This document shows, piece by piece, positions 30,498 to 30,648 of a stretch of 30,648 nt of DNA; position 1 is the first letter of the stretch; the number at the start of each line of letters is the position of its first letter. The stretch covers positions 38,153 to 68,800 of the forward strand of contig DLNM01000064.1 of assembly GCA_002479485.1 (NCBI GenBank). Reading direction: 5' to 3'. The notes below the pieces were generated by a model. The model had not been told where the DNA came from and searched no databases. It was given only the letters and a program-made list of their open reading frames with translations. Position numbers and translations under genes: made by a program. Origin of the DNA: Firmicutes bacterium UBA7510 (GTDB lineage: Bacteria > Bacillota > Clostridia > Tissierellales > Sedimentibacteraceae).

Positions 30498-30648
30498 TTT
30501 CATATGAAGAAGCGTATGAATTGATTTATTATTCTGATCAAAAAACTGCATTTTATGAACTAAATGAAAAATTGCTACGTACAATTTATATAAGTGAGAG
30601 TATGAGCATAATCTTACTTAACAAATTCAAGGGAAACCGAATCACGGA
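30494..30648 (+). CDS. Partial reading frame overlapping the GNAT stop
   Basis: A GTG at 30494 overlaps the GNAT stop codon (GTGA) and opens a frame of 51 complete codons that is still open at the window edge (start ISYEEAYELIYYSDQKTAFY). No strong ribosome binding site is visible. Its last residues (FKGNRIT) are encoded by the repeat copy, as happens when a gene is cut by an inserted element. I do not recognise a family. It may be a real coupled gene, or a remnant truncated by the repeat. Confidence 0.4.
   Translation, partial: MISYEEAYELIYYSDQKTAFYELNEKLLRTIYISESMSIILLNKFKGNRIT
30630..30648 (+). repeat. Start of a third copy of the repeat, cut by the window edge
   Basis: AGGGAAACCGAATCACGGA matches 325-343 at 18 of 19 positions in the same orientation; the element continues beyond the window. 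Confidence 0.75.

Noticed and set aside
29519..30648. GNAT gene between repeats as an integron cassette with attC sites.
   Set aside because: The flanking copies are in opposite orientation, and I could not find the paired RYYYAAC and GTTRRRY core sites that define attC.

Overview
This is a 30.6 kb stretch of a low-GC Gram-positive chromosome, most likely an anaerobic Clostridia-type Firmicute. The pointers are very AT-rich DNA, strong AGGAGG-type ribosome binding sites, several TTG/GTG starts, an S-box (SAM-I) leader on metK, S-layer-homology and lipoprotein exports, a small clostridial-type ferredoxin and an iron-sulfur flavoprotein. I cannot name the species. No tRNA, rRNA, CRISPR array, transposase or phage structural gene is visible.

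Layout. 1-438 is a non-coding repeat element full of hairpins; related copies lie at 29519-29640 (inverted) and at the right edge (30630 onward). 443-1835 (minus) holds an iron-sulfur flavoprotein and truA, with back-to-back promoters separating truA from an MFS transporter (2023-3252). 3415-4905 is an IMP dehydrogenase resembling the Tritrichomonas foetus enzyme, followed by a chemoreceptor (5178-7226). 7346-10792 (minus) is a TtcA-type tRNA thiolase followed by an exported phosphodiester-glycosidase-like protein, with four small hairpins between them. 11042-12537 is promoter, SAM riboswitch, terminator and metK. Then come a DUF1653 gene (minus), an acidic 120-residue protein with a ferredoxin (plus), and a four-gene minus-strand envelope operon (17768-13736): zinc-ribbon protein, large lipoprotein, SLH protein, AIM24-like protein.

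The most unusual locus is 18000-23368: a solute-binding lipoprotein, an 1136-residue membrane protein with an extracellular sensor region, HAMP, PAS-like, degenerate GGDEF, degenerate EAL and two consecutive LuxR-type DNA-binding domains, and a translationally coupled flavodoxin. No permease genes accompany the binding protein. I infer a ligand-sensing, membrane-anchored transcription regulator served by an extracellular binding protein.

23482-26606 carries an M23 peptidase lipoprotein and an NfeD/stomatin pair. 26607-27077 is a non-coding stretch with a long hairpin and operator-like repeats in front of an XRE-family repressor (27078-27476). A DUF5317-like membrane protein and peptidase T (minus) follow. 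The right end is a second repeat element, then a GNAT acetyltransferase with its own promoter and a partial reading frame that runs into a third repeat copy.

Convergent gene pairs are separated by clear bidirectional hairpin terminators (7264-7317, 12555-12595, 13682-13707, 27475-27510).
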